Below are positions 34,999-44,393 of a DNA stretch of 64,000 nt, in pieces (within the stretch, counting starts at the first letter, position 1; every line of letters starts with the position of its first letter). Origin of the DNA: Rhizobium oryzihabitans (GTDB lineage: Bacteria; Pseudomonadota; Alphaproteobacteria; Rhizobiales; Rhizobiaceae); the NCBI RefSeq assembly GCF_010669145.1, contig NZ_CP048635.1, forward strand, positions 1,868,501 to 1,932,500, read 5' to 3'. The position numbers were made by a program, and so were the translations under genes. A model generated the notes under the pieces. The model saw only the letters and a list, made by a program, of their open reading frames with translations. It was not told where the DNA came from and searched no databases.

Positions 34999-37212
34999 GT
35001 GCGTTCCAAAGGCCCGAAGACACCCGTGCAGAACCGGATGTCGCGAACGAAGCGCGACGTAGGCCCTTCCGCTTCTCCTGCTACCGCCGAAAACACCAAC
35101 CCCTCCGACCGGCACGCGCTATTGGAAGCGATGATCGATCATGTGCCGGATTTCATCTATGCCAAGGATCTGGAGGGACGCTTTCTCTTCGCCAACCGGG
35201 CGATCGTTAGCGAGAACGGCTTCGACACCGTCGAGGAACTGATCGGGCTCACTGACGCCGATATTCATGGCGATGCGGCAAAACTTGCCGGCATTCCCGA
35301 TACCGAGGCGCGGGTGATGCGCACCGGCGAGCCGGACCTCGGCTACGAGGAGCGCGCCATGCGCGGCGACATCGATCGCTGGCTAATGATGTCGCGCGTG
35401 CCTCTCAAGGACAAGGCCGGCAATATCATCGGCGTGGTTGGCGCCTCGCGGGATATAACCCAGAAAAAAGCCTCGGAGAGACTGCTGCAGGCGCAGGCGC
35501 GCGTTCTCGAAATGATCGTTGCGGCTGCGCGTATCGAGGACTTTCTCGAGGAATTCGTCACGGCCATCGAAAATCTCGCCACCGGGCTTGCCTGTGTCGT
35601 GCGGGTGTTCGATGCGGCGGCGGGTGAGCCTTCCGTCTATGCTTCTCCCGCACTGGCATCTCATGAAGGCCTCACTACACTGCTTTCTTCCGTCAAGAAT
35701 CCCGCCGATCTCACCTGCCCGGCGGATAATATCGCCTTCAGTTTCGATATTCCCGCGAGCGAAGGCGTGGCGCATGGCTTCGTCTGGTGCATGCTGGCCG
35801 CCCGCACGCCGGATGCGGCGCTTGTGGAATTTATCGGCGCCGCCGCACGGATGGCTGGCCTTGCAATCGACCGGAAACGGGCGGCGGAACATATCGCCTT
35901 TCTGGCTGATCACGACATGCTGACCCGGCTACCAAATCGCCGTTTTCTGGATACGAGGCTGCCGGACATATTGGCGGCGGCGGCAAGGGCGAAACGAAAG
36001 CTCGGCATCGGCTTCCTCGATCTCGATAATTTCAAGCAGATCAACGATACGCTCGGTCACAGCATCGGCGATGCTTTGCTGTCGGAAACGGCGGAGCGCA
36101 TTGCCCGCAGCCTGCGGCGAAACGATCTTGTCCTGCGTGTGGGCGGAGACGAATTCGTCATCATTCTGGAAAAGGACAGGGAAGATTTCGAAAGCCGGCT
36201 GCAGCGCATCCGCGCAGCCGTTTCGCAACCGCTTCGCCTTGGCAATTATGATATCAAGGTCACATGCAGCATCGGTATGGCGTTCTTCCCGGAGCATGGC
36301 GAAACCACGGCGGAAATCGTCGCGGCCGCCGATCTTGCCATGTATGAGGCCAAACATAACGGTCGCGATGGCATCGCCACCTTCACGCCGCGCATGGCCG
36401 ATGATCTGCGCAAGAAGTTCACCCGCATCGAGGAACTGCGAAAGGCGGTGGAAAGGGACGAGTTTGTCCTGCATTTCCAGCCGCAGGTCGATCTTCGAAC
36501 CGGGCGCATCAGTGGCGTGGAGGCGCTGGTGCGCTGGCAGCATCCGGCAGAAGGCCTGCTCGGCCCTGCGGAATTCATCGGCCTTGCGGAGGAAACCGGG
36601 CTTATTGTGGAACTGGGAGAGGCCATTCTCAGAAAAGCCTGCCGGCAGGCGCAGGTCTGGACCGCTGCGGGCCTCTCGCCCGTCAAGATGGCGGTCAATA
36701 TCTCGCCCCGGCAGTTCCAGAGCGGCCTGGTCGAGCAGATCCGGTCCGTGTTGAAAGAAACCGACCTTGCCCCATCCCTTTTGGAAATAGAAATCACCGA
36801 GACGCTCATCATTCAGGATGTGGAAACATCCGTGCGCATCATGCGCGCCATCAAGCAGATGGGTGTCAGCCTGGCGCTGGATGATTTCGGCATCGGTTAT
36901 TCCTGCCTCGGCATGCTCAAGACCTTCCCCCTGTCTTGCATGAAGATCGACAGATCGTTCCTCACTCATTTGCCGGAAAAAACCAAGGACAGCGCCATAG
37001 TCTCGATCATGATCCAGCTTGCCGGGTCTCTCGATATCGATGTCATTGCCGAAGGTGTGGAATCCGGCGAACAGGCCGCTTTTCTGCGCGCCGCCGGCTG
37101 CCCCTACGGGCAGGGCTATTATTTCAGCCGCCCGGTGCAGGCGGAAGTGATCGGGGATATGCTTGGCAACATGACGATGTTCCCAACCGGCCTATCCAAG
37201 GAAATGCAATAG
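34999..37212 (+). CDS. PAS-GGDEF-EAL cyclic-di-GMP turnover protein
   Basis: 737-residue signalling protein without membrane segments. A PAS/PAC sensor covers about 40-160 (DHVPDFIYAKDLEGRFLFAN; VPLKDKAGNIIGVVGASRDI), a GAF-like region about 165-300, GGDEF about 305-465 and EAL about 475-730. The active site GGDEF is exact (382-386), with an RxxD product-inhibition site (RRND) five residues before it. EAL is at 508-510 and DDFGIGYS is intact, so both synthesis and hydrolysis of cyclic-di-GMP look possible. The start is uncertain: GTG at 34999 abuts its GGAGAG, and an ATG exists at 35038. It is transcribed alone from an AT-rich promoter region around 34930-34980. Confidence 0.87.
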   Translation: MRSKGPKTPVQNRMSRTKRDVGPSASPATAENTNPSDRHALLEAMIDHVPDFIYAKDLEGRFLFANRAIVSENGFDTVEELIGLTDADIHGDAAKLAGIPDTEARVMRTGEPDLGYEERAMRGDIDRWLMMSRVPLKDKAGNIIGVVGASRDITQKKASERLLQAQARVLEMIVAAARIEDFLEEFVTAIENLATGLACVVRVFDAAAGEPSVYASPALASHEGLTTLLSSVKNPADLTCPADNIAFSFDIPASEGVAHGFVWCMLAARTPDAALVEFIGAAARMAGLAIDRKRAAEHIAFLADHDMLTRLPNRRFLDTRLPDILAAAARAKRKLGIGFLDLDNFKQINDTLGHSIGDALLSETAERIARSLRRNDLVLRVGGDEFVIILEKDREDFESRLQRIRAAVSQPLRLGNYDIKVTCSIGMAFFPEHGETTAEIVAAADLAMYEAKHNGRDGIATFTPRMADDLRKKFTRIEELRKAVERDEFVLHFQPQVDLRTGRISGVEALVRWQHPAEGLLGPAEFIGLAEETGLIVELGEAILRKACRQAQVWTAAGLSPVKMAVNISPRQFQSGLVEQIRSVLKETDLAPSLLEIEITETLIIQDVETSVRIMRAIKQMGVSLALDDFGIGYSCLGMLKTFPLSCMKIDRSFLTHLPEKTKDSAIVSIMIQLAGSLDIDVIAEGVESGEQAAFLRAAGCPYGQGYYFSRPVQAEVIGDMLGNMTMFPTGLSKEMQ

Positions 37213-37699
37213 GGGCCGCTTTGACAGCCCGCCATGAGCGGGTTGGCGGACACGGAGTGCGCTCTGTCATCTCCGTCGCATTGCGCCGTTTCGATTGCTG
37301 CGCCTGCTATTCTTCTCCGCATCGAACCCGGCAACGAAAGCGCGCTTTGTTTCCTTTCGTTATAAATGCAGATGCAGTCCTCACCCCGCAAAGTGCTGGC
37401 TGCCGGGTGTGGATTATAATATAATTATATTTGCATATCGCGTTATATTTTATAAGTAATTAATTGGATTATTGAGAAATACAACATAAAATTACTATAT
37501 ATCAATCTGTTAATTTGTTGTAATTTTACTACTTAATTTGAGAGTGTACTTTATCTATATTTAAATTTGTCCGATTTGAATTGCGAGTCTCCGGTACTTT
37601 CTGTCATTTGCTGAATCAGCGCAGAGAGGCGGGCGGCAGGGAAAAGACCAGCCCTCAGTTTTGCGCATTTGTTGAAAAATTTTTGACTGGAGATTAAAA
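37213..37699. other. AT-rich intergenic region upstream of porin gene
   Basis: 487 bases without a gene. From about 37420 to 37565 the sequence is very AT-rich (for example ATTATAATATAATTATATTT), in sharp contrast to the rest of the window. This is the long leader/promoter of the porin; strong outer-membrane protein genes often have an AT-rich, possibly curved, upstream region. TGGAG precedes the ATG. Confidence 0.6.
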
Positions 37700-38755
37700 A
37701 TGAACATCAAGAGCCTTCTGATCGGCTCCGCTGCCGCTCTCGCAGCAGTATCCGGCGCACAGGCCGCTGACGCTATCGTCGCTGCCGAGCCGGAAGCCAT
37801 GGAATATGTTCGCGTCTGCGACGCCTTCGGCACCGGCTTCTTCTACATCCCCGGCTCCGAAACCTGCCTGAAGTTCCAGGGTTACGTCCGTTTCCAGACC
37901 GACTTCGGCCGCGACAAGGCTGGCAAGTCCGACTGGGACTCGTTCACTCGCGCTCAATTCGAAGTTGACACCCGCACCGACACCGAACTCGGCGCTCTGC
38001 GCGGCTTTATCGGTTTCCGTGGCAACGCTGATACGGGTTCTGCAGCAGCATCCACCACGTCCGGTTCATCTGACAAGGGCTCTGCAGTTTTCGTTGATCA
38101 GGCTTTCATCGAAATTGCCGGTCTTAAGGTCGGTAAGTTCCTGAGCTGGTGGGACGATGGCCTCTCTGGCGAGACCGACGATGTTGCTACCAACTCGCTG
38201 TTCAACTCCATTCGTTACACCTACGACGCAGGTTCGTTCTGGGCCGGCGTTTCGGTTGACGAACTCGAAGGCATCGCCGTCAGCACGTTTAACAAAAACA
38301 ACAACACAAGCAACAATGTCGGCGTCGTCGTTGGCGCTGGCGCTAAGCTCGATAGCGTATCCTTGCAGCTCGTTGGTGGCTACGACACTGACCGCGAAAA
38401 TGGCTCTGTTCGCCTGATTGCAACGGCGGGTGTCGGTCCCGGCACGCTGGGCCTGTCCGGTGTTTGGGCTTCTGGCGCAAATGCTTATTACAACGCTGCT
38501 GAGTGGGCCGTTGCTGCTGAATATGCCATCAAGGCAACTGATAAGCTGAAGATTACCCCCGGCTTCCAGTACTACGGCAGCTACGGTCTCGTTTCGTTCG
38601 ATGAGTTCTCGAACAATGATGCCTGGAAGGCTGGTCTGACGGTTGACTACAAGATCACCGATGGCCTCAGCACGAAGCTCGCTGTCAACTACCTCGACGT
38701 CGACACCAAGCCTGAAGCGTGGACCGGTTTCGTTCGCCTGCAGCGCGCGTTCTGA
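37700..38755 (+). CDS. Rhizobial general porin (Omp2b/RopA type)
   Basis: 351-residue outer-membrane porin. The signal peptide is residues 1-22 (ending AQA-ADA). The family motif EYVRVCDAFGTGFFYIPGSE with its conserved cysteine pair (Cys in VRVCDAF and ETCLKF), amphipathic beta strands and the terminal aromatic residue (LQRAF) identify it. It forms trimeric diffusion pores. Codon use (many GCT, GTT, CTC) is typical of a highly expressed gene and differs from its neighbours. It is monocistronic, with a strong terminator. Confidence 0.92.
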   Translation: MNIKSLLIGSAAALAAVSGAQAADAIVAAEPEAMEYVRVCDAFGTGFFYIPGSETCLKFQGYVRFQTDFGRDKAGKSDWDSFTRAQFEVDTRTDTELGALRGFIGFRGNADTGSAAASTTSGSSDKGSAVFVDQAFIEIAGLKVGKFLSWWDDGLSGETDDVATNSLFNSIRYTYDAGSFWAGVSVDELEGIAVSTFNKNNNTSNNVGVVVGAGAKLDSVSLQLVGGYDTDRENGSVRLIATAGVGPGTLGLSGVWASGANAYYNAAEWAVAAEYAIKATDKLKITPGFQYYGSYGLVSFDEFSNNDAWKAGLTVDYKITDGLSTKLAVNYLDVDTKPEAWTGFVRLQRAF

Positions 38756-38863
38756 TAGCGAATATAAAAAGCATAGTCTGGTTAGATAACTCAGATCCAC
38801 CCCGCTCTCGAGCGGGTGAGTAGCTAGCTCCAGTCAAAGTTCCTGACATGAAAGTCAGGTTTG

Positions 38864-38900
38864 CTCCCCGGACCCCTCCAGGCCGGGGAGTTTTAGTTTT
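38864..38900 (+). terminator. Intrinsic terminator after porin gene
   Basis: CTCCCCGG (38864-38871) pairs with CCGGGGAG (38883-38890), then TTTTAGTTTT. Confidence 0.88.
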
Positions 38901-38992
38901 GACGAAAGACTGAGTGTATTTTGTCAACAATGTCAGTGCTGGTAATTACAAGAGCGTGACGCGTCAACAGTCTCTAGGCCGCGCTTGCCATA

Positions 38993-40480
38993 CTACCGGC
39001 CAAGCGTCGCAGCGGGCGGCAGGGGAGGGTGGACAGGTTCTTCGAAGGTCCGCAACAGGCGTCCCCAACCCGGATCATGCATATGCGCTTCAAGACCGGC
39101 GCGGGCGGCGAGGGCCAGTGCTTCTTCTTGCCCAAAGGAGATGGCCGCATCGACATCTGTCGTCAGAACACGGCCGTTTTCCATCAGCATCTTGCCATCC
39201 ACGAAAACGGTATCGACATCGCTCCCCAATACCTGATGCACCAGCCGGTGCACAGGCATCCACATCGGCATCAGATGCGGTTTGCGCATGTCGATGATGG
39301 CGATATCGGCCTTTTTGCCGATTTCAAGCGAGCCGATTTCATCCTCCATGCCGATGGCATGGGCGGCGTCGATGGTAATCATTTCGAATATCTTGCCGGG
39401 CGGCAGCAGGTAGCGATCGTGATTGTGCAGAAGATGTTGCGTGAATTGCGCCATGCGGGCGGTCTGCAGCATGTCGAAGTGGCGGCTGGGTGCCGCGCCG
39501 TCTGTAGTGATGGCGACGCGGATGCCCTTGGACATCATTTCCATGATCGGCGTCGCGCGGCCCGGCGGGGCATGGGTCACGCGTGTGCCGGTTTCCGCCA
39601 GAATGTCGATCTCGTCATGCGAGATGCCCCAGCAATGCTGAAGGTGGATATCGGGGCCAAGCAGCGCATTTTCCTTGTCCTGAAAGGCCATGCGGATTTG
39701 TCCCGCGAAAGCGTCAGAATGCAGCCGGACGCCCATTTTGCGGGCGGTCTCGCGTATACGGCGGGCCTGCATGCGGTCATTGTCTGTCAGTTTCACCGCC
39801 TGGTCGGGGCTTGAAGCGTTGGAGGGTTCAACCGAGGGGACGATGGTGAAGGGTGTCAGGAAGACGCTGATGCGTCCATCAGCCGTTCCGTTCAAGGCCT
39901 CAATCGTGGCTTCGCTGCCCTCGATCATCTCCTCGAAGCTGATGTTGCGGCGCTCCGGAGAGCCGCTTTCCCATCGGGTCACCGGGTGCGGCCAGGGCAG
40001 GCCGGAAGGTCCCACACAGATGATTTCGCGAATCCCGATCTCGTCATAGGCGCGGGCGTGGTTGATGGCAAAGACAGGATCATCGGCGCGTGGCATGGAG
40101 GTGATGATGCTGGCGCCGGTGGTGACACCGGCGCGCAGCCGCTCGATGCCGGAGACAAGGCCGTCCGCATACCAATAGTCGCGCGTGACATAGTGGTAAT
40201 AGGTCGGGGTCACAACCTTCATCCACATCGCATTGGTGTCGGCAGCAATGCTGCGGATCAAGGCGTGCCCGGCGTGACCATGGGCATCGATGAGGCCGGG
40301 GATGATGAGTTTACCCCGACAGTCTATCACCTGCTTGTCGGTGTGGCGTGGCGCCAGTTCGTCCGCCGTGCCGATGTCGACGATCCGGTCGCCCTTTATG
40401 GCGAGGCCGCAATCCTCGATGATGCGTCGCTCGCGGTCCACGGTCACCATCGTGCCGTGCAATAGCAGAAAATTCCCCAT
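38993..40480 (-). CDS. Amidohydrolase (chlorohydrolase/deaminase-type)
   Basis: 495-residue metal-dependent amidohydrolase of the AtzB/TrzN/guanine-deaminase group. HxH is at residues 67-69 (LIDAHGHAGH), followed by a metal His (RLHSDAF), a second His (HLQHCWGIS) and the catalytic Asp (AITTDGAAPS), so the metal site is complete. It would hydrolyse a C-N (or C-halogen) bond in a heterocycle or amide. It is divergent from the importer operon starting at 40648 and shares with it an operator-like ATTGTCAA inverted repeat, so it probably belongs to the same regulon. The exact substrate is unknown. Confidence 0.85.
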   Translation of the reverse strand: MGNFLLLHGTMVTVDRERRIIEDCGLAIKGDRIVDIGTADELAPRHTDKQVIDCRGKLIIPGLIDAHGHAGHALIRSIAADTNAMWMKVVTPTYYHYVTRDYWYADGLVSGIERLRAGVTTGASIITSMPRADDPVFAINHARAYDEIGIREIICVGPSGLPWPHPVTRWESGSPERRNISFEEMIEGSEATIEALNGTADGRISVFLTPFTIVPSVEPSNASSPDQAVKLTDNDRMQARRIRETARKMGVRLHSDAFAGQIRMAFQDKENALLGPDIHLQHCWGISHDEIDILAETGTRVTHAPPGRATPIMEMMSKGIRVAITTDGAAPSRHFDMLQTARMAQFTQHLLHNHDRYLLPPGKIFEMITIDAAHAIGMEDEIGSLEIGKKADIAIIDMRKPHLMPMWMPVHRLVHQVLGSDVDTVFVDGKMLMENGRVLTTDVDAAISFGQEEALALAARAGLEAHMHDPGWGRLLRTFEEPVHPPLPPAATLGR

Positions 40481-40541
40481 TTAGCCTTCCTCCCTTGTGT
40501 TCGCAGCTGGTATTCAGGATGCGTCGATTTTGGATACGATA

Positions 40542-40565
40542 ATTGTCAACAATATTATTGACAAT
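40542..40565. promoter_or_regulatory. Candidate GntR/FCD operator in divergent promoter
   Basis: ATTGTCAA (40542-40549) and its inverse TTGACAAT (40558-40565) form an inverted repeat. The left half also forms the 12-base palindrome ATTGTCAACAAT. It sits between the divergent amidohydrolase and binding-protein genes, and the same palindrome recurs at 42345 and 49845 within this gene block only. Confidence 0.65.
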
Positions 40566-40647
40566 AAGGCTGGGCGAAACAATACTCCGCCTTGTCCGGC
40601 CGGTAGGTCAGCCGGCACTTCAACGATTTATAAAAAGGGGGGATCAA

Positions 40648-42213
40648 ATGTCCCGAATGAGAAGTTTCGTCCTGGCCGCCCTGGCGGCGGCCGCCATTGC
40701 CGTTCCCGCAAGTGCTGAAACCCTGCGTTGGGCCGGCCGCGCCGACCTTTATTCGCTCGATCCATATTCGGTGCCGTCCACCTCCAATCTCGCCTTTCTC
40801 AATCATATCTATGAGGGGCTTGTCCGTTACGGACCCGACTTCAAGATCGAGCCGGCTCTTGCGACGGAATGGAAGCTTGTTGATGGAAAGACATGGCGTT
40901 TCACCCTGCGCAAGGGTGTGAAATTCCATGATGGCGCGGATTTCACCGCTGACGATGTTGTCGCGTCCTTCACGCGCGCCTCGGATGCCACTTCGCCGCT
41001 GCGCGGCAATATTCCGGTTTTTGCGGGCGTGAAGAAGGTCGATGATTATACCGTCGATCTCGACGTCACCGCGCCCACCTCGCTCTTCCTCAACGACATC
41101 ACCAATATCTTCATCTTCAACGCCAAGTGGCTGAAGGGTAACAATAGCGAGAAGCCGACCGATTTCGCCTCCAAGGTCGATGGCTATACGACGATGCACA
41201 CCAACGGCACCGGGCCCTTCAAGCTTGAAAGCCGCGTGCCCGACAGCAAGACGGTTCTTGTCGCCAATGAAGCCTGGTGGGATCAGAAAAAACACAATCT
41301 CGACCGCATCGAATTCGTGCCGATCGCCTCTGCGGCCACCCGTGTCGCGGCTTTGCTCTCCGGCGAAATCGACCTGATTGATTCCGCACCGATCCAGGAT
41401 TTGCCGCGGCTTGAATCCTCGCCCAATATCACGGTGAAGAAGCGCACCGAGTTGCGCACGCTGTTCATCGGCTTCAACCGCCGCGAAAAGCTGGAGGACG
41501 GCAAGCCGAACCCCTTTAATGATCTTCGTGTTCGCCAGGCATTTGAACTGTCGATCGATCGCGATCTCATCAACAAGAAGGTCATGCGTGGCCTTGCAAG
41601 GCCGTCCGGCTCGCTCATCGCGCCTGAAATTTCGGGTTACGCCAAGTCGCTCGATACATTCCAGCCCGCCGATCCGGCGCAGTCGCAGAAGCTTCTTGCC
41701 GATGCCGGCATGAAGAACCTCGCTTTCACCTATACCTGCATGAATGACGAGAGCATCAACGAGGAAGATATCTGCTCCGGCGTCGCCAACATGCTGAAGC
41801 GTGGCGGTTTCCAGCCGACTATCGATATAGCGCCGCGCTCGGTGCAGTCTCCGAAGCGTAATGGCGGCAAGGCGGATGTCTTCAACCTCAGCTGGGCGAA
41901 CGAACCGACACTCGATGCCTTCTCCTTCCTGTCGCAGATCCTCTCCACCCGAAAGGGCGCAATGGGCGTCTCCAACTATGGCGGCTGGTCGAACCCCGAG
42001 ATCGACAAGCTGGTGGACCAGGCAGCGCAGGAGCAGGACAATACCAAACGTCTTGCCCTTGAAGAGGCGGCCTTGAAGATCGCCAAGGACGAGGCGATGC
42101 TTGTGCCGCTGCACCAGCAGCCGATTGCATGGGCGATGCTTGGCAAGGTGAAGAGCGTCGATTTCCGCGCCGACAACAAGCCGCGCCACTGGCTGACGCA
42201 ACTCGACAAATAA
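40648..42213 (+). CDS. Peptide/heterocycle-type binding protein, SBP family 5
   Basis: 521-residue periplasmic binding protein with a signal peptide (about 1-24, ending ASA-ETL). Family-5 features are RADLYSLDPYS, WRFTLRKGVKFHDGADFTAD and QAFELSIDRDLI. Start: GGGGGGA lies 6 bases before the ATG at 40648. Downstream genes supply permeases, ATPases and amidohydrolases, so the ligand is probably an amide or N-heterocycle, not necessarily a peptide. Confidence 0.87.
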   Translation: MSRMRSFVLAALAAAAIAVPASAETLRWAGRADLYSLDPYSVPSTSNLAFLNHIYEGLVRYGPDFKIEPALATEWKLVDGKTWRFTLRKGVKFHDGADFTADDVVASFTRASDATSPLRGNIPVFAGVKKVDDYTVDLDVTAPTSLFLNDITNIFIFNAKWLKGNNSEKPTDFASKVDGYTTMHTNGTGPFKLESRVPDSKTVLVANEAWWDQKKHNLDRIEFVPIASAATRVAALLSGEIDLIDSAPIQDLPRLESSPNITVKKRTELRTLFIGFNRREKLEDGKPNPFNDLRVRQAFELSIDRDLINKKVMRGLARPSGSLIAPEISGYAKSLDTFQPADPAQSQKLLADAGMKNLAFTYTCMNDESINEEDICSGVANMLKRGGFQPTIDIAPRSVQSPKRNGGKADVFNLSWANEPTLDAFSFLSQILSTRKGAMGVSNYGGWSNPEIDKLVDQAAQEQDNTKRLALEEAALKIAKDEAMLVPLHQQPIAWAMLGKVKSVDFRADNKPRHWLTQLDK

Positions 42214-42223
42214 TCCGGAACTC

Positions 42224-42258
42224 GAAAAGGCATTCGGCATATTGCTGAATGCCTTTTC
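42224..42258 (+). other. Hairpin after binding-protein gene
   Basis: GAAAAGGCATTC (42224-42235) pairs perfectly with GAATGCCTTTTC (42247-42258); loop of 11 bases, no U-run. Confidence 0.75.
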
Positions 42259-42344
42259 GGCCCATCCGGGGCAGCTTTCGTATCGGGTCAAAAGCGATGC
42301 CGTCTGCATTCGCTGCGCCGGATATATGATCCGCTGCCGGCGTG

Positions 42345-42356
42345 ATTGTCGACAAT
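42345..42356. promoter_or_regulatory. Perfect GntR/FCD-type palindrome before permease genes
   Basis: ATTGTCGACAAT is a perfect 12-base palindrome, 94 bases before the first permease start and downstream of the binding-protein hairpin. It suggests a second regulated promoter inside the operon. Confidence 0.65.
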
Positions 42357-42450
42357 TCTACAGGCGTAAACGACCTGTGCCCCGTCTCTGGAAAAGAATG
42401 GTCGAACCTGGCTGGCATCATGTCCATGGGTTCTCATCCGAGAGGTAATA

Positions 42451-43419
42451 ATGCTGGTTTTCATCATCAAGCGTATGGGAAATGCCATTCTGGTCATGCT
42501 TTCCGTCGCGCTTATTGCATTTCTCATTTTCAGGCTGGCGGGAGATCCCGTCGAGCTGATGGTGGGGGAGCAGACCTCGCAGGAAGATCGCGCCGCGCTG
42601 CGTGAGCGGCTCGGCCTCAACGACAGTCTGCCCACGCAATATTTGCGGTTTGTCAAAGACGCGGCCCAGGGCAATTTCGGCGTTTCCTATCGCAACGGCC
42701 AGCAGGTGCTGCCGCTGATAGCGGAAAGGTTTCCGGCAACGCTGGAGCTTGTTCTGGTGGCCACGGTCCTTTCGCTCGTCGTCGGCCTGCCGCTTGGGGT
42801 GCTGACGGCGATCCGGCGTGGAAAGTGGTATACGGAGGGCCTGCAGTTCCTGTCGATTGTCGGCGTCTCGCTGCCGAGCTTCGTTGTCGGCATTCTGCTT
42901 ATCCTCGTCTTTTCGGTGTCGCTTGGCTGGGCGCCGGCCTTCGGTCGAGGCGATGTCGTGCAGCTTGGCTGGTGGTCCACGGGCCTGCTTACCTCGTCGG
43001 GGCGTGCAGCGCTCATTCTGCCTGCCATTGCGCTCTCGCTTTACCAGATCACGCTGGTCATGCGTCTGGTGCGCGCCGAAATGCTGGAAGTGCTGCGGTC
43101 CGATTTCGTGAAATTCGCCCGTGCCCGCGGCATTCCCCGCTGGCGCATCTATTTCCGCCATGCGCTGCGCAACTGTCTGATGCCCGTCGTGACGCTGACG
43201 ACGATGAATGTCGGCTCGCTCATCGCCTTTGCGCTCATCACCGAGACGGTGTTTCAGTGGCCGGGCATGGGCATGCTATTCATACAGGCGGTGACGTTTC
43301 TCGATATCCCCGTCATGGCGGCCTATCTCTGCATCATTTCCTTCATCTTCGTTGTCCTCAACACGTTCGTCGACATTGCCTATGCGGTGATCGATCCGCG
43401 TCTGCGCACCGCGCGCTAA
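42451..43419 (+). CDS. ABC importer permease, DppB type
   Basis: 322-residue inner-membrane permease with about six hydrophobic segments, the DppB signature FRLAGDPVELMVGEQ (variant of LPGDP) and EAA loop (KFARARGIPRWRIYFRHALR). GAGAGG precedes the ATG. It partners the DppC-type permease 18 bases downstream. Confidence 0.87.
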   Translation: MLVFIIKRMGNAILVMLSVALIAFLIFRLAGDPVELMVGEQTSQEDRAALRERLGLNDSLPTQYLRFVKDAAQGNFGVSYRNGQQVLPLIAERFPATLELVLVATVLSLVVGLPLGVLTAIRRGKWYTEGLQFLSIVGVSLPSFVVGILLILVFSVSLGWAPAFGRGDVVQLGWWSTGLLTSSGRAALILPAIALSLYQITLVMRLVRAEMLEVLRSDFVKFARARGIPRWRIYFRHALRNCLMPVVTLTTMNVGSLIAFALITETVFQWPGMGMLFIQAVTFLDIPVMAAYLCIISFIFVVLNTFVDIAYAVIDPRLRTAR

Positions 43420-43437
43420 CCGAAGGGAGCCGGTTTC

Positions 43438-44388
43438 ATGGCCACAGACCTTCCGCAAACGGCAAAACCTGCCCGCCCGTCGCTCATCAAACGCATACGC
43501 AACAGCGATCTCTACTGGTCGTTCAGCCACAGCAGATCGGCCAAGATCAGCGCGCTGATCCTGGCAATCCTCATCCTTGCCGCCATTTTCGCGCCACTGA
43601 TTGCACCGCAGAACCCCTATGACGGCGCTTCGCTCGACATGTGGAAAGCCGAATTGCCGCCGGTGTGGCAGGAGGGTGGGGAATGGCCTTACCTGCTCGG
43701 CACGGATACGCAGGGGCGCGACATGCTCTCCGCCATCCTTTACGGCACGCGCATATCCATCGTCATCGGTGTCGCCTCCGTGGCGCTGTCTCTGGTGATC
43801 GGCATGACCGCCGGTCTGGTTGCCGGATATTTCGGCGGTTTTTCCGACAATCTCCTGATGCGCATCGGCGATATCACGCTTTCCATTCCGACAATTCTGG
43901 TGGCCATCCTCGTCTCCACGGTCGTCCGGCAGATGCTGCCGGACAGTCTTCGAGAGGTGGGCGCATCCGCCGTGCTCATTCTCGCCATCGCGCTTTCCGC
44001 CTGGGTGCAATATGCGCGCACCGTGCGTGCCCAGGCGATTGTGGAGACCGGCAAGGATTATGTGCAGGCGGCCAAGCTCATCGGCGTTCCCGCGCGCCGC
44101 ATCATGGCCAACCATATTCTGCCCAATACGCTGACGCCGATCATGGTTGCCGCAACGCTGAATTTCGGCATGGCGATCCTGACTGAGGCGACCCTGTCGT
44201 TCCTTGGCATCGGCATGCCGCCCAGCCAGCCGTCGCTCGGAACGCTGATCCGCATCGGCAACCAGTTCCTGTTTTCCGGCTCCTGGTGGATCGTATTGTT
44301 TCCCGTTTTCCAGCTCTGCCTGCTCGTCGTCACCGTCAACCTTCTGGGTGACTGGCTGCGCGATGCGCTCAATCCGAAACTGAGGTGA
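43438..44388 (+). CDS. ABC importer permease, DppC type
   Basis: 316-residue permease with a cytoplasmic N-terminus, about six membrane segments, LGTDTQGRDMLSAILYG and EAA loop (DYVQAAKLIGVPARRIMANH). GGGAGCC precedes the ATG. The next gene starts 5 bases after its stop. Confidence 0.87.
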   Translation: MATDLPQTAKPARPSLIKRIRNSDLYWSFSHSRSAKISALILAILILAAIFAPLIAPQNPYDGASLDMWKAELPPVWQEGGEWPYLLGTDTQGRDMLSAILYGTRISIVIGVASVALSLVIGMTAGLVAGYFGGFSDNLLMRIGDITLSIPTILVAILVSTVVRQMLPDSLREVGASAVLILAIALSAWVQYARTVRAQAIVETGKDYVQAAKLIGVPARRIMANHILPNTLTPIMVAATLNFGMAILTEATLSFLGIGMPPSQPSLGTLIRIGNQFLFSGSWWIVLFPVFQLCLLVVTVNLLGDWLRDALNPKLR

Positions 44389-44393
44389 GTTCC

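Noticed and set aside
37213..37699. Small RNA or regulator gene in the porin leader
   Set aside because: No open frame with family character and no terminator hairpin; AT-richness alone is not evidence for a gene.
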